Shown here one piece after another: positions 12,882 through 24,641 of a stretch of DNA of 64,000 bases. The stretch covers positions 42,318,701 to 42,382,700 of the forward strand of contig NC_060235.2 of the NCBI RefSeq assembly GCF_021155775.2, written 5' to 3'. The translations under genes and the position numbers were made by a program. Source of the DNA: Neodiprion pinetum. Lineage: Eukaryota > Arthropoda > Insecta > Hymenoptera > Diprionidae. The stretch's first letter is position 1, and each line of letters begins with the position of its first letter. The notes beneath the pieces are model-generated. The model was given only the letters and a program-made list of their open reading frames with translations, was not told where the DNA came from and did not search any database.

Positions 12882-14989
12882 TAACGTATCCCGGCCGCCT
12901 CTTGATTGCTGGTTCAAGGGTCTCGGTGGAGTCTCGAGATCAGCGAGACTTTTATTTTCGAGTTATCCGACGGTGACTTAGCTTCAAAAATTTGCATTAC
13001 CTTTGTTAATTCTATTATCTTAAGGTACCGTGACGTATAATTACACAGCGATAAAAGACGACCTAAAACGAAACAAAGCGAGTTCACGGTGAAAAGTTTT
13101 CTTAACTAGATTTTTTGCTGAATTTGCACTCGCATTTCTGTCGGACGAATTAATCAGGGGACTTCTGGCTACTGACGTACACTGTCCACCAGGTTTTTCA
13201 GAAGTTCATTTTATTCCAAAGCAGCAATGCTTTGTACTGTAAAAACAAATAGAAAAAGGAAAAATAGAATGAAAAAAACAATTAACTTAATTAAATTGCG
13301 TTGCACTTGTTGAACACTTCAGTCTGGCCAGAAAAATTTTATTATATCGTCCGTATTGGTAATGATTAGATTCTATGCTCTAGGTATTTTTTGTTAGCTA
13401 AAGGTTGTGTCATTCATGTTTATCAGTTTAGAAAACGCTAATGCTAAATCAAGTTGTTTCGGTCTTTTTCACATTCTGGGTCGATTTTATTTTCAAAATC
13501 GCTTCTCGCGTACCGTTAACGATTTATCGTTAAAAAATACATGATCTAGTAACTGTATTTTTCGCATATTACTCATTCGGAACTTTTCCTGTATTTCAAA
13601 TTAATAATATGTCAACCGTATGACAAACGCCAATACAATTTTACATACACAGTTTGACGTATCGTGGTTCGAGGATTAAAATGAACCGTTCGCGACATTT
13701 GTCATTCGCAAAAGCCTTATTAATGGACCAGCTGAACCACTGTGGCTTAATAGATAGGTTTTGGGATGGAAAAATATTGCGATTGATATCTTACGGGATC
13801 CAGCCTTAAACGCGAGACGATAAAATCAGATAAAATCTCCAGATAAATTTCACAATCATTGTAGACTGAACTGAAACTCGGAAATTTAATGTGAACGTTA
13901 CACCCCGAGTATTCAAAATGTCAGGAAGATATTACAGTTCTGAAAAACGGTTCAAGTTTGTGCCTATAAAAAAAGCCAGCTCGGCAAGAATTTCAATTCT
14001 CGTGAAGCTAATTCATTGTACAATTTGAGAGATATCACTTCGGAGACCAAGTTTTGGCGGCAGAATTTTACGTTTGGATACATTTTTTCAAAGTGATAAC
14101 AAGGTCAACAAAACTCTAATTTTTTTCTTTTTTTTTTTCCAAGCGAAAATTCAAGCATACTTATGGACTTGCATTTTTTTAAAGTCCTCAAAAATCATTA
14201 AAAAAATTAAGTTTTTGTACTGCATCATTTATTCTTCCATTTTGTTTTTTTTTTTTCAACCGGTTACAAAGTTTTACATACTTACAAAGAATGTTAGAAC
14301 GGTTTTAAAATACCGAACCAATAATCAAATATTTTTCACAACACTATAACAAGCATAATATTTCTGTGTCACCAGATTCATTCTTTCCTCCAAAAAGGTT
14401 AAGAATAAAAACAAGAAAAAAAAAAAAAAAAACGAAGAACAGAAAGATGAAATAAAAAACTACCCGATCCATATTTCCGGCCTATACGCAGGCATAACAA
14501 AAGACGATCTCGTTAGTATTTGCAATTAAATGTGCGAAGTGTGAATATCCAAATGCCCTAATCTGTGCGGTTTGATTATACCTAATGAATTGGTGCCTCT
14601 GTATTCATTATCACACCAGCAGCCTTGAGTTAGAGGGAAATTAATAAGTGAGCCTTTGGCGAATGGCAATCCAGATATCTGTATACCTGAAAGGATCGCC
14701 CTTAATTCCAGATTATCCCCAAAGCTTGCAAGCCCAGATCTTTCATCATTTCCGGCATGTTATTACTTCCGGAAAATCTCGCCGTTGCTGGCGTACGTTT
14801 GTTATCAGAATGTTATTGGATAAGGATTTTATCAAACGGATAAAAACTCCCTGCTGCTTGATTACACGTAAAGCTACGAAAATTCCGTTGCATCCGACTT
14901 CCAATAAATTTCCCGCATTGCACAGTAAAGAGCAAGCGGCGATCAAAGTGTTCTTCTCATTGTAAAACTAGCACAAGGATTTATATTAA

Positions 14990-15562
14990 TCCTTTGATTC
15001 ACGCTAGGACGATCAGCGTCCAAACTCTTCTTTTTTGCAGCTTTTTATTTACTAAACTACTTTTTTGGTAACACCTGCCAAGTTTTTGGTTCCACATGAT
15101 TCCGGAAAGTCTAAAAACATGTGAAATTTATTTATTTATTCATTGAAAAAATAGCACCTGTAAAAAAATGGTCAAAATTCGTATTTTGCCTTTTCTGCTA
15201 ATCTACGATGAAAATCCGAATGCCAATTTTTACCCAGACTTAATACACACCAAAAACCTTGAAAGTATTATATTTTTTTTCAAAACTTTTCCTCTCGTTG
15301 TTTTTGTTTGTCCGCCATATTGGATCCACATTTTGAATTTTCGAAATTCGAGTTCAGATTCGTAATCAGTGACCCCAAAAACCATGTTACATAAAGTATT
15401 ATCAAAATGAGATAACCTTTTGGATTTACGTCCGCCACAATGGATCCACCATTTTGAATTTTTAAATTCCGAGTTCAAATTCGTAATCAGCGACCGCAAA
15501 AGCCCGCAGATTTCCAAATGTTAAGTGAATCGCATGTCAGAAAAAATGTATGCACGAAAGGG
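14990..15562 (+). mobile_element. piggyBac-like non-autonomous element (TTAA MITE), copy A, 573 bp
   Basis: Flanked by TTAA (14986-14989) on the left and a one-base variant TTAT (15563-15566) on the right. The ends read inward as TCCTTTGATTCACGC and CCCTTTCGTGCATAA. TTAA target duplication plus CCCTTT-type ends is the hallmark of the piggyBac superfamily. The body holds two copies of a ~120-bp unit (starting 15311 and 15431, beginning TCCGCCA and containing ATTCGTAATCAG). A second copy lies inverted at 37604-38173, collinear over its whole length. There is no transposase frame; the minus-strand frame at 15230-15517 is just the repeat read through. Confidence 0.85.
15311..15530 (+). repeat. 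120-bp tandem module inside TTAA element copy A (about 1.8 units)
   Basis: The unit starts TCCGCCATATTGGATCCAC, continues through a TTTTGAATTTTCGAAATTC block and ATTCGTAATCAG, and ends near AAAACCATGTTACAT. The second unit starts exactly 120 bp later at 15431 with TCCGCCACAATGGATCCACC. The same module recurs in copy B and, without TTAA ends, at 26228-26530. Confidence 0.85.
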
Positions 15563-15566
15563 TTAT

Positions 15567-16863
15567 GCATATAAAAATGCATGCATATATTAGGTATGGA
15601 AAATATTACTCGCAAAGTCCGCAAACCAAATTGAATATGTCCACCATCGCGATATTGTATGAGGCGCTAATGCGGATTTTGCTTAGCCGAAAACGGGGCG
15701 TAAAAGCCGGTGAAAAGCTTGGGTCGTTTGGCAGCGGAAAAAGCTGAGAGACTCCGGGAGGCTGGGGTCACGGCGTTACTGCATTCAGGTCGGTTCAACT
15801 TTAGGGGCGGATCCAACAAGTTTAGAAATACAGGCGGTGATCCGCCGAGGGCGGGTTTTTGCCCTCGGCGATTTACCCAGTCGTGGAGAATTTTCGAAAT
15901 CAGTCAGCGGTCCTCTTTTATGTTCCCGCTTATCGGTATTCAGAGAATGGAGGTGGATTTATCAGCTGCGCAATCATCCCGAAAATGAAAATTTCAGTTC
16001 GTACTATACGTCTAGCCTTCGAATATTTTCAGACCAACGACGTCTTATCATCGGATCAATTTTCGCTCGGCAATTTGTCTCTACAATAATTCAATAAATT
16101 TCTCGATTCATTTTTGTCGCAATCGAAGCGGTTCTTCCTGACTCGATATAAATCTCGTTAAATTTTCAACAAAATCGGACAAATTTTTCGTCAGTTATGA
16201 ACAAAGATGTACATTTCTTTATCCGACGATACGGATGGATTGATTTAGTTTAAATGGGACTAATCGGCCCGTTGTTGGTACGGATTGATTTAACTTATCG
16301 TTAGAGCTAGTTGGATATTGAGAAATCATTTAGGCGGTTTTTCTCTCAATTCCTTATTTTTCGACATCAGCTCAAAGAATTTCGTATTGAAAAGAGAAAA
16401 ATGTACAACGCTAAAACAATTTTTCAAGTCCATTTACGTCGATCGAACCCTTCAAAACCGTTTCAATAAATACAAGAAAAGGACTAAAAAAGAAAATAAA
16501 AAAAATCGCCGTCCCGCGACAAGGGTTTCGGGATTTAGAGAAGAAAAATAAAATAAGAGGATAAATTTTACGACTCTAAAAACTTCATGAATTCTCTGAA
16601 ACGATTTGGAGAAACAGAAGAACTATATGAAACGCTGGTCGCGTCGGCACTGAATGACTCATATATTCCTATTTCGGAAAACGGGGAACGAAAAGTTTTC
16701 ATTTGTAGCCATGCTATAATCGATTTGACGTCGAGAGATGTATTCCGTTATGAGGTTAGGATACATTTCTTAACAGTTTTCATTTTTCACTAGGTATAAC
16801 TGAAAAATATACTTCTCGTTATGAAATGAAAACTAATTTTGACGCTGTACACAGTCGGTATAG
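15567..16863. other. Non-coding DNA, possible repeat relic at 16118-16215
   Basis: A hairpin-like CCGCCGAGGGCGGGTTTTTGCCCTCGGCG lies at 15841-15869. The stretch 16118-16215 echoes the interspersed-repeat style seen at 33560. Overlapping frames at 15710-16097 have no known motif. Confidence 0.45.
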
Positions 16864-17005
16864 TACGTACACTTGGGGACAATGAATCTAAGACGGCTAA
16901 TTTTTTACACCAGCCAGTTACGTTGGCAACACAGAGAAACCTACAGCGCCACAGCCGGCCGAGCGCGAAAGTAACTCAATCTCAATAAACATAACATAAC
17001 CCGTG
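16864..17005 (+). mobile_element. Half copy (left arm) of the foldback MITE at 21072-21353
   Basis: Matches the left arm from GTACGTACACTTGGGGAC through AACACAGAGAAACCTACAGC to ATAACATAACCC. The inverted right arm is absent: sequence from about 17006 (GTGACCGTCGAATC) is unrelated. Either a deletion at the hairpin centre or an aborted insertion. Confidence 0.8.
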
Positions 17006-17218
17006 ACCGTCGAATCTAACCTTAGAATACCACGGGGATAATGAGTTGTTGACGCGTCAATCAAGAAGTCGTTATCTCCGCGGTATTCAAAGACTGATTT
17101 TTGAGGTTATATACATCGCGGTGAACTGTCGTCTAAATTTGCGGTGGTTGGTTACCATGGTAAACAGTTGCTCTCGGATCGTAACGCATCCGCATTGAAT
17201 TTTAACAGACGACGATCA

Positions 17219-17514
17219 TGCATTGCTTAGGAATTCACTCTGCGTGATAAGAATGACCAAAAATGATCGATTTTCGGTTAATGTGATTAAAGTATCACTT
17301 ATTATCATTGTCTTACTAAGTACATATTTGATGTAATAAGCGAAAGATGAATTAATATTTTCACCCGAAAGTGAAAAATGTTTTGAATGGAAATAAAAAT
17401 TAGCAAAAAAAATTTCCGCTATCAAGACTACATACCGAAATTTACGAAATTTTGGTTTCATCTTACCGTTTCAAAAAAACACGAAATAATCGATTCATCG
17501 ATTATTTTTAGCTT
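17219..17514 (+). repeat. Dispersed ~300-bp repeat, copy A
   Basis: Direct-orientation relative of 51470-51803. Shared blocks in the same order: AATGATCGATTTTCGGTTAA, ATTGTCTTACTAAGTAC, GTGAAAAATGTTTTGAATG, GAAATTTACGAAATTTT and a terminal AATCGATTCATCGATTA palindromic stretch. No coding frame or clear terminal inverted repeat. The family is unrecognised. Confidence 0.7.
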
Positions 17515-19096
17515 AGCGGTCTTCGCCACTGTGTAATATTTTCCGTGTTTTAGGGATGAAATTGAAGAAAAATACAAATAAAAGAATCGCGTCCATCGGC
17601 CGGCATCGCGATCCTCCGATATTGTGCCTCCTTCGTTTCTGTCATGGTATTTAAAATCGCCAGGTTCTTCGCCTTCATCCCCCAAATTTTTGCACACTCG
17701 GCGCGTCCCGACTAATCTATTTCCACCCCACGGATCCGCAATAATAGCGATATATGTCAGGAGGATTCGGGTTTATTTTATCCCTCGCTGTACCCCGAGA
17801 ACACAATAATATACCCACCAGAGATTCGAGTCAATACCGACGCTATGAATTTAATCTCGCTTATCCCGCTCCCACCGCATACCAATCGATTATGTTCCAC
17901 ACCATGAGAGACTCGGGTTGTCGGAGAACCTGAAGCTCGGCTTAATAGCTTTGAAAAGCCCCGGGCGAGCAGATGCTGCGTTTCTATTTTCCTGCGGAAC
18001 TACCCCTCCAGAATTACCGATAAAACGGAATTTCTCCGACATTCCGTTGAATTTCCAAAAACGACAGAATTCACTTTATCGCAGCTTGACGGAACTGTGA
18101 TCGACAAATATTTTATTCCCGATCTTTTTCTCGATTTTACCGGTCAGAATCAAAGCTCCATAAGTTTACCCTGCGCAAGACGTGCGGTTAAAACTTCGTC
18201 GCTTATTCTTTCAGCTTCTCGCTGTGTCATTGCTTTTCCTTTTCTACTCGTCTTTTTGCATAAACAACGGGACAGACCTCGAGGTTGTGAAATGTTTCTG
18301 ACTCGCATAACCGCCCGTCGATCTGCGCGTAGACTTTTAATTTTTGCAAGACATTGGAAATTAGATGGAGAAAACTTCTTCGTCGAGAGGTAAAGACTGA
18401 AAGAAACTCGTAAAAGACGTATAAACTAAGTAGTGTAAGTAAGGAAAAAATAGAAGAAAAACCAGGCAGCGAAGAACTTGTATATTACATGTTCGGTAGT
18501 CGGTTCGGACATTTTGATTACGGTTTTGTTATAACCACTTGGTCGGTTTTATCACCAAAGAAAAATATATGTCGCCTGCAGTTGGGTAAAAGTTATAGAC
18601 ATACCTGGTATACGACGGAGTAAATATCCGTCGAAGACGAGCTTTTAAGCTGTTAATTTTTTTTTTGTGTATCCATAAATAAGTACAAGTATTTGCAACT
18701 TTGCTCGAATTTACAGGTCGATGCGATAATACGTACCTATGTTGTATATACCGGTATCAAAAATTTGGAACACATAGACGACCCAAAAAAAAAATGGGAC
18801 CGTGTCAAAAGTTAAACCACCTAATTTCACCCTCAAGTATACGCGTAGTAAAATCTGAAAATCTCTATGAAAAACGAGATCGGTGGACGGTTGATACGCA
18901 GCTGAATTTTTGGATGGATCTGGTGTACAGTCCGGTAACAAAAGCGTCGATAAGCGAAGACTTGAGCAGATCTGTTAAGTTTTATAGTTTGAAATAAAGC
19001 ATTAATTTACCTATTACGTATGAAACCTGTATTGATTTAAAAAAAAATTTTTTTGCTATCATAAAGTTGAACAAATTTGAAGTTTCAAAAATCCCT
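17515..19096. other. Non-coding DNA, nothing identified
   Basis: Short frames at 17624-17809, 17918-18393 and 18701-18997 are unrecognised and mostly start at non-ATG codons. Confidence 0.5.
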
Positions 19097-19570
19097 GGCG
19101 GATTCCGTGAAACTGAAATTGAACCGAAATTTCAATTGAATTTCACGGCACGGTTTAGAATTTTTTCCAATATATTTTCATTGCAATTGCATTAAAGCAC
19201 CCAAGTTCCACCGAAAAAATACTGAAATAAAAATTTTCGTCTCCACCACTAGAAATAACACTGAAATCGAAAAGATTTCTTACTCCGCTGAAATTATACT
19301 GAATTCTAAATTCCTACTTGTAACTAAAATCACACTCGAAATCTACTAAAATTAAATAATGAGGAAACATTTAGTTTGAAAAAAGAAACAACTTATTAGT
19401 GATATTTCGGTGATACAAGAGTGAATTTTCGAAGTGTAATTTTGGTAAAACCGGAGTGAAAAAATTTCACAACCACACCGAAGAATTGATTGGAATTTGT
19501 GTGATTACCTGGAATAACAGTCTAATATCACTGGTTTTACAATCCACTGAAAAAATACTTTACTAATACG
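19097..19570 (+). repeat. Dispersed repeat rich in CTGAAAT/ACTGAA motifs, copy A (~475 bp)
   Basis: Collinear, in opposite orientation, with 43606-44012. Starts GCGGATTCCGTGAAACTGAA, passes through AAATTTTCGTCTCCACCACT and TTAAATAATGAGGAAACATT, and ends near TAATATCACTGGTTTTAC. A short CTGAAATTACACT-like motif recurs many times. It has about 70-100 bp more than copy B (around 19430-19520). No protein frame. Confidence 0.75.
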
Positions 19571-20506
19571 GATCTCATTCAACGTAAATCCACTGTCCTT
19601 TCCCCTTGTTTCATTGTATTTCTAGGACACTGTTTCAACATCATTCAACCTGATCAGCTTCGGTCGCACTTGTTCACTTTATACTTATTCGTGTAGATGC
19701 CTTAACTTGGACATTGTTTTTACGGGACTGTACTAAGCCTGATACATCTTTAAGCTCGATGTAAGGAAAGCCATCAGCTTATCGCAGGGCGGGTGGTAAG
19801 GTCGTAAGACTGGATGGGTGCTTCCGCTTTACTTCGAGGGTTAATATTATATTTGTGCCTTTCGCGATGTAGCAGGACCACGTTATACGCACACCGCGAA
19901 GTCTGCTTCACAATCAGATCGAGAAGCGACGGTTCATTTTTCCCCCGTCCTTTTTCTATTTTACATCCCAAAGGATGCATCATCCTCAGGTGAGACGGCT
20001 CCAGACAAGCATTGTTCGTTCTTGCTTTTCGCCCTTTCCCCCTTTGCTGGAAGCAGAATTTTAAGCTTTGATCGCCGGGGGTTGAACACGCTTAATCCCT
20101 CTGACGAGACAGAAGAAGAAAGGAAAATTAACCCCGAGTATAGGGTTCGTACAAAAAATGTTCTGTTTCTTTCGTCGTCTCCTCTGAAGCTGAAGGTATG
20201 TACGACTCTGCCGGAAAGCAAGTTTCCATTGCAGGAGACGCTGAATTGTCTCGTTCTTGTAACGTTCCAAGTAACGAGCCACGAGTCGCCGCGAGGAAAA
20301 TTAACGATTTCGAAGAATTTTCGAAACATTGACAGATTCTCATTCGTGTTTCTCGAATAATGGTGTCATATCGCAAGCCTTTGATGGTCTGAAAATTGCC
20401 GCTGGTGATTCGGTTGATTAAAATTACCTTGACAACCTTTCGGCAGAGTGAAAAGCCTAGCGACATTGACATGAAAAAAAGAGCAAGAAATTTTAGATTA
20501 ACGCGA
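19571..20506. other. Non-coding DNA, nothing identified
   Basis: Several mutually overlapping frames on both strands (19961-20360) without a motif. Long openness on opposite strands argues against any one being a real gene. Confidence 0.5.
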
Positions 20507-20726
20507 GTGTCCCAATTATCAACTCTGTCCCAATTATCGACCGTTTTTGGTTGTATCTGTTTGATCTTTACTTCCAAGATTACCAAAAAATAAATTCTTA
20601 GCATCCAACCCTCTGCAGCAATTGGTTTTATTCATCGACAAATTCACAATTTACCGCCGTCAATTTGCAATTTTGGAAAATAAAATGTTCAATAATTGGG
20701 TCTAATCGTGCCAATAACTGGGACAC
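20507..20726. mobile_element. Small MITE with four subterminal CCCAATTAT-type repeats, ~220 bp
   Basis: Both ends read inward from GTGTCCCARTTAT. On the left, CCCAATTAT occurs twice in direct orientation (20511 and about 20528). On the right, two related copies lie in inverse orientation (about 20691-20700 and 20714-20723). Paired subterminal repeats are typical binding sites for a transposase supplied in trans. No coding capacity, and target duplication not resolved. Confidence 0.55.
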
Positions 20727-21071
20727 GTACCTTGTAGCCATGCTTACCGAAAAAACAGCAGGCGAATACTATGGAGTAAAGAGTGATGAAGATTACTCTG
20801 ACGTCCGTTCTGTCAAAGATGTATTCCTCGCTGAGGGATTCGTTCCAGGCAAACGAACGGTTGTCAAATTTCATTTCCGGTCCAGGATCGCTCGCCATCG
20901 AGTGATTCCGGTAACCGGCGTACAATCCCAGCGCCATTTTTCACGCCCGGAACAACACTCTCTGAAACAATATGACAAGTATGATTAGGCGACGGAGATT
21001 TTGAATATGAACTGTAGCGAGTTCCGTAGAAGAACCGGATTTTAGTTGTATTTTGTGCTTGAAATCCAATC

Positions 21072-21353
21072 ATAGGTACACTTGGGGATAATGAATCTGA
21101 GACGGCTAATTCTTTACCTTAGACAATTATGTTGGCAACACAGAGAAACCTACAGCGCCACAGTCGGCCGAGTGCGAAACAAACTCAATCTCGATAAACG
21201 TAACATAACCCATGGGTCATGTCATGTTTATTCAGATTGAGTTTGTTTCGCGCTCGGCCGACTGTGGCGCTGTAGGTTTCTCCGTGTTGCCAACATAAAT
21301 GTCTAGTGTCAAAAATCGTACGTTTCAGATTCACTGTTCCCAAGTGCACCTAT
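21072..21353. mobile_element. Foldback MITE, complete near-perfect hairpin, ~282 bp
   Basis: The left arm starts ATAGGTACACTTGGG and the right arm ends CCCAAGTGCACCTAT. The arms are about 140 bp and include AACACAGAGAAACCTACAGC against its inverse, meeting near 21212 at CCCATGGG. The flanking TA dinucleotides fit a Tc1/mariner-type TA duplication (inference). There is no coding capacity. A one-arm relative lies at 16864-17005. A transcript across this would form a long double-stranded RNA. Confidence 0.85.
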
Positions 21354-23331
21354 AACACCTAACAACAAGAAGATATTATGAGAAAGAACTATTTGAGATT
21401 TAAATTTCGAACGCAGAGGATCCAGGTTAATCAAACAAAAAAAAAAAAAATTGCACCGAATTGCTTCAATTTCCATGCCAATTTTTGTAAGAAGAAAATT
21501 ACGGGGGCTAAGAATCTTTTTTATCCTCAAATCAGGTCCCCTTACAGACCTCGGACCACTTCGCGTTTCCGGCGGCACGGCGAACCGCAATTCGTGAATA
21601 AATACGCGGTCCATTTGTTCCCACTCTTCTCCATCTCGCCTCTTTTCGACCGGGAAATTTGGCTTGGAACGTCTCTGCTTTTACTCGTGCTTATTTTCTG
21701 AAACCTCGCTATGGTAGAAATCAGCTATCGCTGATACTACAGAAACGGCGAACGATCATGTTTCTTTTTCTTCGTCTTTTTCTTTCATTTTCTTTCTTAA
21801 TCGACTGGATATAATAATTTTTTTACCATGACCTATGCCGGTTCAATGTTGCAGAATGGAATATTCAGCGATGCCTAGGCGATAAAAAAAAAGCGCTCTT
21901 GAATAAATTTGAAGAAAATTATAAGTCTGTTGAACGAAATGAGCCGTCGTAAAGTGAAATCGAACTAACTTGTCCGACTCTTAACGATTTTTAAGCGATA
22001 TGAAATGAACAGTCGATATCTTCTTAAGGGTTTTGTTATTAATTACTGTGCGATTAGAAAAAATTGTAGCTTACGAATATGAGAATTCGACAAATACTCA
22101 ACTATTTAGATAAAAATTCGCAGTTTTCAATTTCTTTCGTTTTCAGATCTGGGTGATAATCTTACGACCGGACTGCATACTTTACATGATATATAACCCT
22201 TAAGGATCTCAGCGTATGTACAGGCTATATGTTTAAATACCTCAAATATTTATATTATGCAGGCCCATAAAAGATAGAGGTTAAGAGATTACGAATATCT
22301 GGCGATACGAAAAAATTGGAATACTGCGTAATGTAAATGATCTGAAAAAAAAAATTCATCCAATTTCAAGGCGCCAGAGTTTTGACAACCTATTGATAAA
22401 AATAGCATCCCTAAACGTGGCTTCACCAAATTTCATAAATCTAGGATTATTTAACTGTAAAACAAACACATCGACTAGCAACTCGGTGAGATGTTTTCAA
22501 TTTTGTCGAAATAACTATGAAATTTCGTGCGATCATCAAGCCGGCGATAACATGGGAGATCAACCTCCTCCCTCAACGAATCCTCCAGGGCATATCCTAG
22601 CAGTTTCTTTTTTCGTGGCAATCCATTGAGGCGATAAGGGAAGCCATGAAGTCGGCCAGAATACTCGATGTGCCTGATCAACGGGCAGAAGTCGATACAG
22701 TGTTGCCAACAGAGATGGTCATTGTCTCACTAGAGAGTTTCACGGATCCTACTAAAAGTCACTAGATTTTTCCTAGTTCCCAACCATCATTTGATCAACG
22801 ATTTCATGATGAATCCATTACTCGCAATCTTTGATTTTGTTTAGTGCTAATCTATATGTCATTTAATCACTGGAATAAATATCAGTCTAAAATATTGCCT
22901 CAAAAGCACAGGACCTTGGATTCTGGTGAAGTCAATCTCACTCCTCTTTATTTTATGCCTATATTGTGTAATGATTCAAATATAAATGCGCGATGAACAC
23001 GGCACGAGTGGATTAGGTTAGACCCAGGGAGTGGGGAACCTGGTCACAAATTTGAAAGTAGAAGGTTTGGTCTACGTCTCTCCAGGAGGAAGGAGGTACG
23101 GAGGTGTTCCTCTCTGAACTGAAATAGTAACTGATCGAAAATCGACCATTTAAAAATAATAACGGAAATTTAAACTACTGGGACATACCTGTTAAATTAA
23201 CAATTCAAACACTCGAAAAGCCAAGCAAATTTAAAAAGAGAGACGATAGAACGAGAACAGTAAAAGTGCAATAAACAGATATAGTGCCTCGACGAAAAAC
23301 CGTTATTGACAATACATCATAATTTCAACCA
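21354..23331. other. Non-coding DNA, nothing identified
   Basis: An A run at 21438-21450 and a TTTCTTTTTC tract near 21760. CAGTGTTGCCAACAGAG at 22698 repeats a motif also found at 24401 and in the foldback MITE. Frames at 22393-22681 on both strands are unrecognised. Confidence 0.5.
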
Positions 23332-23414
23332 TATACACTGATTTTAACAAGATACACTGATTTTAACTAAATACACCGGGAATGAATGATGAATGAATGA
23401 TGAATGAATGAATT
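23332..23414. repeat. Compound tandem repeats: ~19-mer then GAATGAAT/GATGAATG array
   Basis: ATACACTGATTTTAAC occurs twice followed by a partial ATACACCGG (23332-23377). Then comes a GAATGAATGATGAATGAATGATGA-type array, i.e. 11-mer GAATGAATGAT units, to 23414. Typical slippage-prone intergenic DNA. Confidence 0.8.
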
Positions 23415-24609
23415 TTAAAATTAATGACAGCCCATGTGTAGTCATATTTAGAAATAAATTAAAATGGTCACTCTACTAATCATAGTTTGATAAAAGATTG
23501 TTAATATAGATTTCCCCTCATTGTTAAAATTCAAATATTATTAGAATTGCTTGGCGTTTTTTTTTTTTTAACCAACAGCTGTCAACATTGTCTGTCCCTT
23601 TTATTTGCCTAGCTACTTCATTAGAACCAGATTTTTGTAAACTTCTTGAAACTTGAATTAAGGGAAGGGAGGTTAGGTTCGAAAAGTATCTGACATTCGA
23701 GATTTTTTTTTCCAAGGTTGAATTACGCTGATCATTTTAATTTTTTCTTTTTGTCACATCAAAGCACTCATGACGAACAGAAAATAAACTTTTAAAAGTT
23801 CATTTTGATTTTCTTTACAATTTTTACAACAACAAACAAACAAAAAGCTTCATTAGTATGTAAATGCTATCTTGCTATGGAGTATTTTTTTTCATCCAAA
23901 TTGACAAAATGGCGATGGTTTGAACAAAAAATATCAAATTGAGCCTATTTTTTGACAGTTTTTCTCTAAAAAAAAAAAAAAAGATGAAGATTTAAAAGAA
24001 AAAAGCTTCCATAGCAAAATAAAGAATGTGGTGAAGAATGCCGTGTCCAAATTTGAGACGGATACCTGGAGAATTCTACCTTTGAGTGTTCACAATTTTG
24101 AAAAACCGCGTTACGAGAAAATCGTAAAAAAAACGTTCTCTACTTCACGAGTGCTTCAATTTGACACAAAAAAAAAACAGACCGATTAGCGTATCTTAAC
24201 CATCGAAAAAAAAATGTCGAAAATCAGCTACTTTTCGATCTGTTACACTAGCACGGTCCCTTAAAAGTCCAAAGACTAATCTCCGCATAAAACTATTATT
24301 CGCAATTATTTCCCCACTCCTAGGGGAATTCACCAAATCGCACGTCAAAATCACCAGTTTTTGCTATTCCTCGAAAAAAAATCTCTACGAAATCAGCAAG
24401 TTGGCAACACTGAACTCCATTAAACGCCGAGCATATCGCCCTCGGGCTACTTAACCCATTGCTTCGCACTTTTTATTCTGTCGCCTTCTGCCTCGATAGC
24501 TGCACCACCGGCATACAGATTTGTCTGCTTCGAAGAGCTGGTAAAACGTTGAGTTAGTCCTTTTTTTCTATCCGTTACTTTTTATCTCGGTTTTATCATC
24601 CCTATATTC

Positions 24610-24641
<32 letters not shown>

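Larger units (their letters stand above)
10357..14985. other. Non-coding DNA with NRF-1-type sites; no confirmed gene
   Basis: Apart from the two GCGCATGCGC sites and the speculative exon at 12771, only short unrecognised frames and A/T runs (11268-11279, 14116-14139, 14416-14431) are visible. CTATAAAAAAAGCC at about 13965 is TATA-like without further support. Confidence 0.45.

Noticed and set aside
15230..15517. 95-codon minus-strand frame with an internal Ile-Thr-Asn-Leu-Asn-Ser-type repeat
   Set aside because: The repeated peptide is the 120-bp module of the TTAA element read twice; the other copy is read in a different frame.
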